In this document: positions 8,071-8,909 of the stretch, piece after piece | Position numbering within the stretch: the first letter of the stretch is position 1 | Layout: every line of letters starts with the position of its first letter | From: Microcaldota archaeon | GTDB taxonomy: Archaea; Micrarchaeota; Micrarchaeia; Micrarchaeales; CABMGC01 | DNA length: 8,909 nt | Direction: 5' to 3' | Assembly: GCA_030043435.1 (NCBI GenBank) | Contig: JASHXR010000054.1 | Coordinates: forward strand, 1 to 8,909 | The notes under the pieces: model-generated | What the model was told of the DNA's origin: nothing | Seen by the model: only the letters and a program-made list of their open reading frames with translations | The model's database searches: none | Position numbers and translations under genes: made by a program

Positions 8071-8565
8071 ATGGTCCAGATTTTTCCGCTTGTGACTGAG
8101 ACGAGCAAGATACGGGCTGTGCTGTCCATCCTGAAGCAGAACGACGGGGCGATAGAGCTCTCGCGCCTCGCCGACGAGACCGAGGAGCACATAGACGACC
8201 TCCTGCCGCTGGTCGAGGCGTGCAAGGTGCTCGGATTCGCTACGGTAGAGGGCTCTGAGATAAGGATAACGGCGCAGGGAAGGAAGGTGACGTTCAACAA
8301 CTCGCTCAAGCTCATAAAGCAGAAGCTGGTGGGCATAGAGCCTTTTGCGAGCGCGCTGGAGATGCTGAAGAACGAGAAGGAGCTGTCCAGCGAGGCGCTC
8401 TTCTCGGGACTGAAGTCTTCGGGCATCTACCTGCACGGGGAGAAGGAGCTCAACGACGCGCTGATGAAGAGGATGTTCCTCAGGCTGGGGGTGAGGTCGA
8501 AGCTCCTCTACTACGACTCCGAGCGCGACATCTGGAGCCTGGGAGCCGCAGACCACAAGAAGTAG
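8071..8565 (+). CDS. Stand-alone AAA-associated C-terminal domain protein (NitT/TauT ABC ATPase accessory domain)
   Basis: This 164-aa protein resembles the C-terminal 'AAA-associated' domain (AAA_assoc_C) found after the ATPase in long NitT/TauT-type ABC ATP-binding proteins. Visible features are a winged-helix-like first half (about 10-72: IRAVLSILKQNDGAIELSRLADE, then HIDDLLPLVEACKVLGFATVEGSEIRITAQGRKV) and a helical second half ending in LRLGVRSKLLYYDSERDIWSL. There is no Walker motif, signal peptide or membrane segment, so it is cytosolic. The ATG at 8071 is preferred because GGTGG at 8059-8063 precedes it by 7 nt; a TTG at 8056 would add five residues and consume that motif. Its stop codon touches the stop codon of an ABC ATPase gene on the other strand. 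It probably works on that ATPase as a separately made regulatory domain, though a free-standing DNA-binding role is also possible. Confidence 0.8.
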   Translation: MVQIFPLVTETSKIRAVLSILKQNDGAIELSRLADETEEHIDDLLPLVEACKVLGFATVEGSEIRITAQGRKVTFNNSLKLIKQKLVGIEPFASALEMLKNEKELSSEALFSGLKSSGIYLHGEKELNDALMKRMFLRLGVRSKLLYYDSERDIWSLGAADHKK

Positions 8566-8909
8566 TCACTGCGCGAGCTTGGCGTAGATCTCGTCCACTA
8601 CGCGGTTGAACTCCCTGGAGCGCTTGTTCCTGGGCTTGGGCATGGACACTCTGACGATGCCCTTGACGTGAGACGGCTTGTTGGAGAGGACCACGACCCT
8701 GTCAGAGAGCTCGACGGCCTCCTCCACGTTGTGCGTGACCATTATGACCGAATTTACGGAGATGTCCTTGTTCTCGAGCATGTGCGTTATGTCGGACCTC
8801 ATCGCGTTGGCGGTGAGCTCGTCGAGGGAAGAGAAGGGCTCGTCCATCAGCAGCACCTGCGGCTCTGACGCTATCGCGCGCGCTATGCCTACCCTCTGCT
8901 TCATGCCCC
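8566..8909 (-). CDS. ABC transporter ATP-binding protein, NitT/TauT (nitrate/sulfonate/taurine) type, C-terminal part
   Basis: The frame runs off the right edge, so the Walker A half is missing. Visible from the edge: the end of the ABC signature GGMKQRVGIARA, Walker B VLLMDEPFSSLD (Asp21/Glu22 counted from the ATG at 8904, which is internal, not the start), D-loop SSLDELTA, and switch histidine IMVTHNVEEAVELSDRVVVLS (His58). The tail MPKPRNKRSREFNRVVDEIYAKL matches the short form of SsuB/TauB/NrtD-like ATPases that energise uptake of nitrate, sulfonates, taurine or related small solutes; the ligand cannot be inferred. The protein ends just after this tail and lacks the AAA-associated domain, which is encoded by the convergent neighbour. 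Permease and binding-protein genes would be expected beyond the window. Confidence 0.93.
   Translation of the reverse strand, partial: GMKQRVGIARAIASEPQVLLMDEPFSSLDELTANAMRSDITHMLENKDISVNSVIMVTHNVEEAVELSDRVVVLSNKPSHVKGIVRVSMPKPRNKRSREFNRVVDEIYAKLAQ

Overview
The window reads as a gene-dense stretch of archaeal chromosome with fairly high GC. Arginine is mostly AGG/AGA and isoleucine is often ATA. TATA boxes lie about 26 nt upstream of start positions. Internal operon genes carry Shine-Dalgarno motifs of the AGGTGG/GGTGAT type. The gene content (an aerobic-type 2-oxoacid dehydrogenase operon, a tricorn-factor-like M1 aminopeptidase, a HerA-family ATPase and a NitT/TauT-like ABC ATPase) suits a heterotrophic, perhaps thermoacidophilic, archaeon of the Thermoplasmata or TACK type. 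The sequence alone does not fix the lineage.

Layout. Positions 1-3505 (minus strand) hold an operon reading E1alpha, E1beta, E2, then E3 (cut by the left edge), with gaps of 6-9 nt. It encodes a complete 2-oxoacid dehydrogenase multienzyme complex: decarboxylation by E1, acyl transfer on the lipoyl arm of E2, and lipoyl reoxidation by E3. Positions 3506-3706 are a divergent promoter region. Positions 3707-5275 (plus) encode a HerA/DUF87-type P-loop ATPase, probably leaderless, with a winged-helix-like segment and a repeated E-x-YLP-x-Y motif at the C-terminal end. Seven bases later, running toward it, is a large M1 zinc aminopeptidase (5283-7826, minus). Positions 7827-8070 are a second divergent promoter region with a symmetric TATA box and GC-rich repeats. 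Positions 8071-8565 (plus) encode a stand-alone protein resembling the AAA-associated C-terminal domain normally fused to NitT/TauT-type ABC ATPases. It abuts, tail to tail and with no spacer, the 3' end of just such an ATPase gene (8566 to the right edge, minus).

Functional reading. The dehydrogenase complex and the aminopeptidase fit growth on peptides and amino acids: peptides trimmed to amino acids, 2-oxoacids oxidised to acyl-CoA. The most unusual point is the split ABC-ATPase/AAA-associated-domain pair. The rest is known protein families in a compact arrangement. I see no mobile element, CRISPR array, rRNA or tRNA, and no clear new defence or biosynthetic system.
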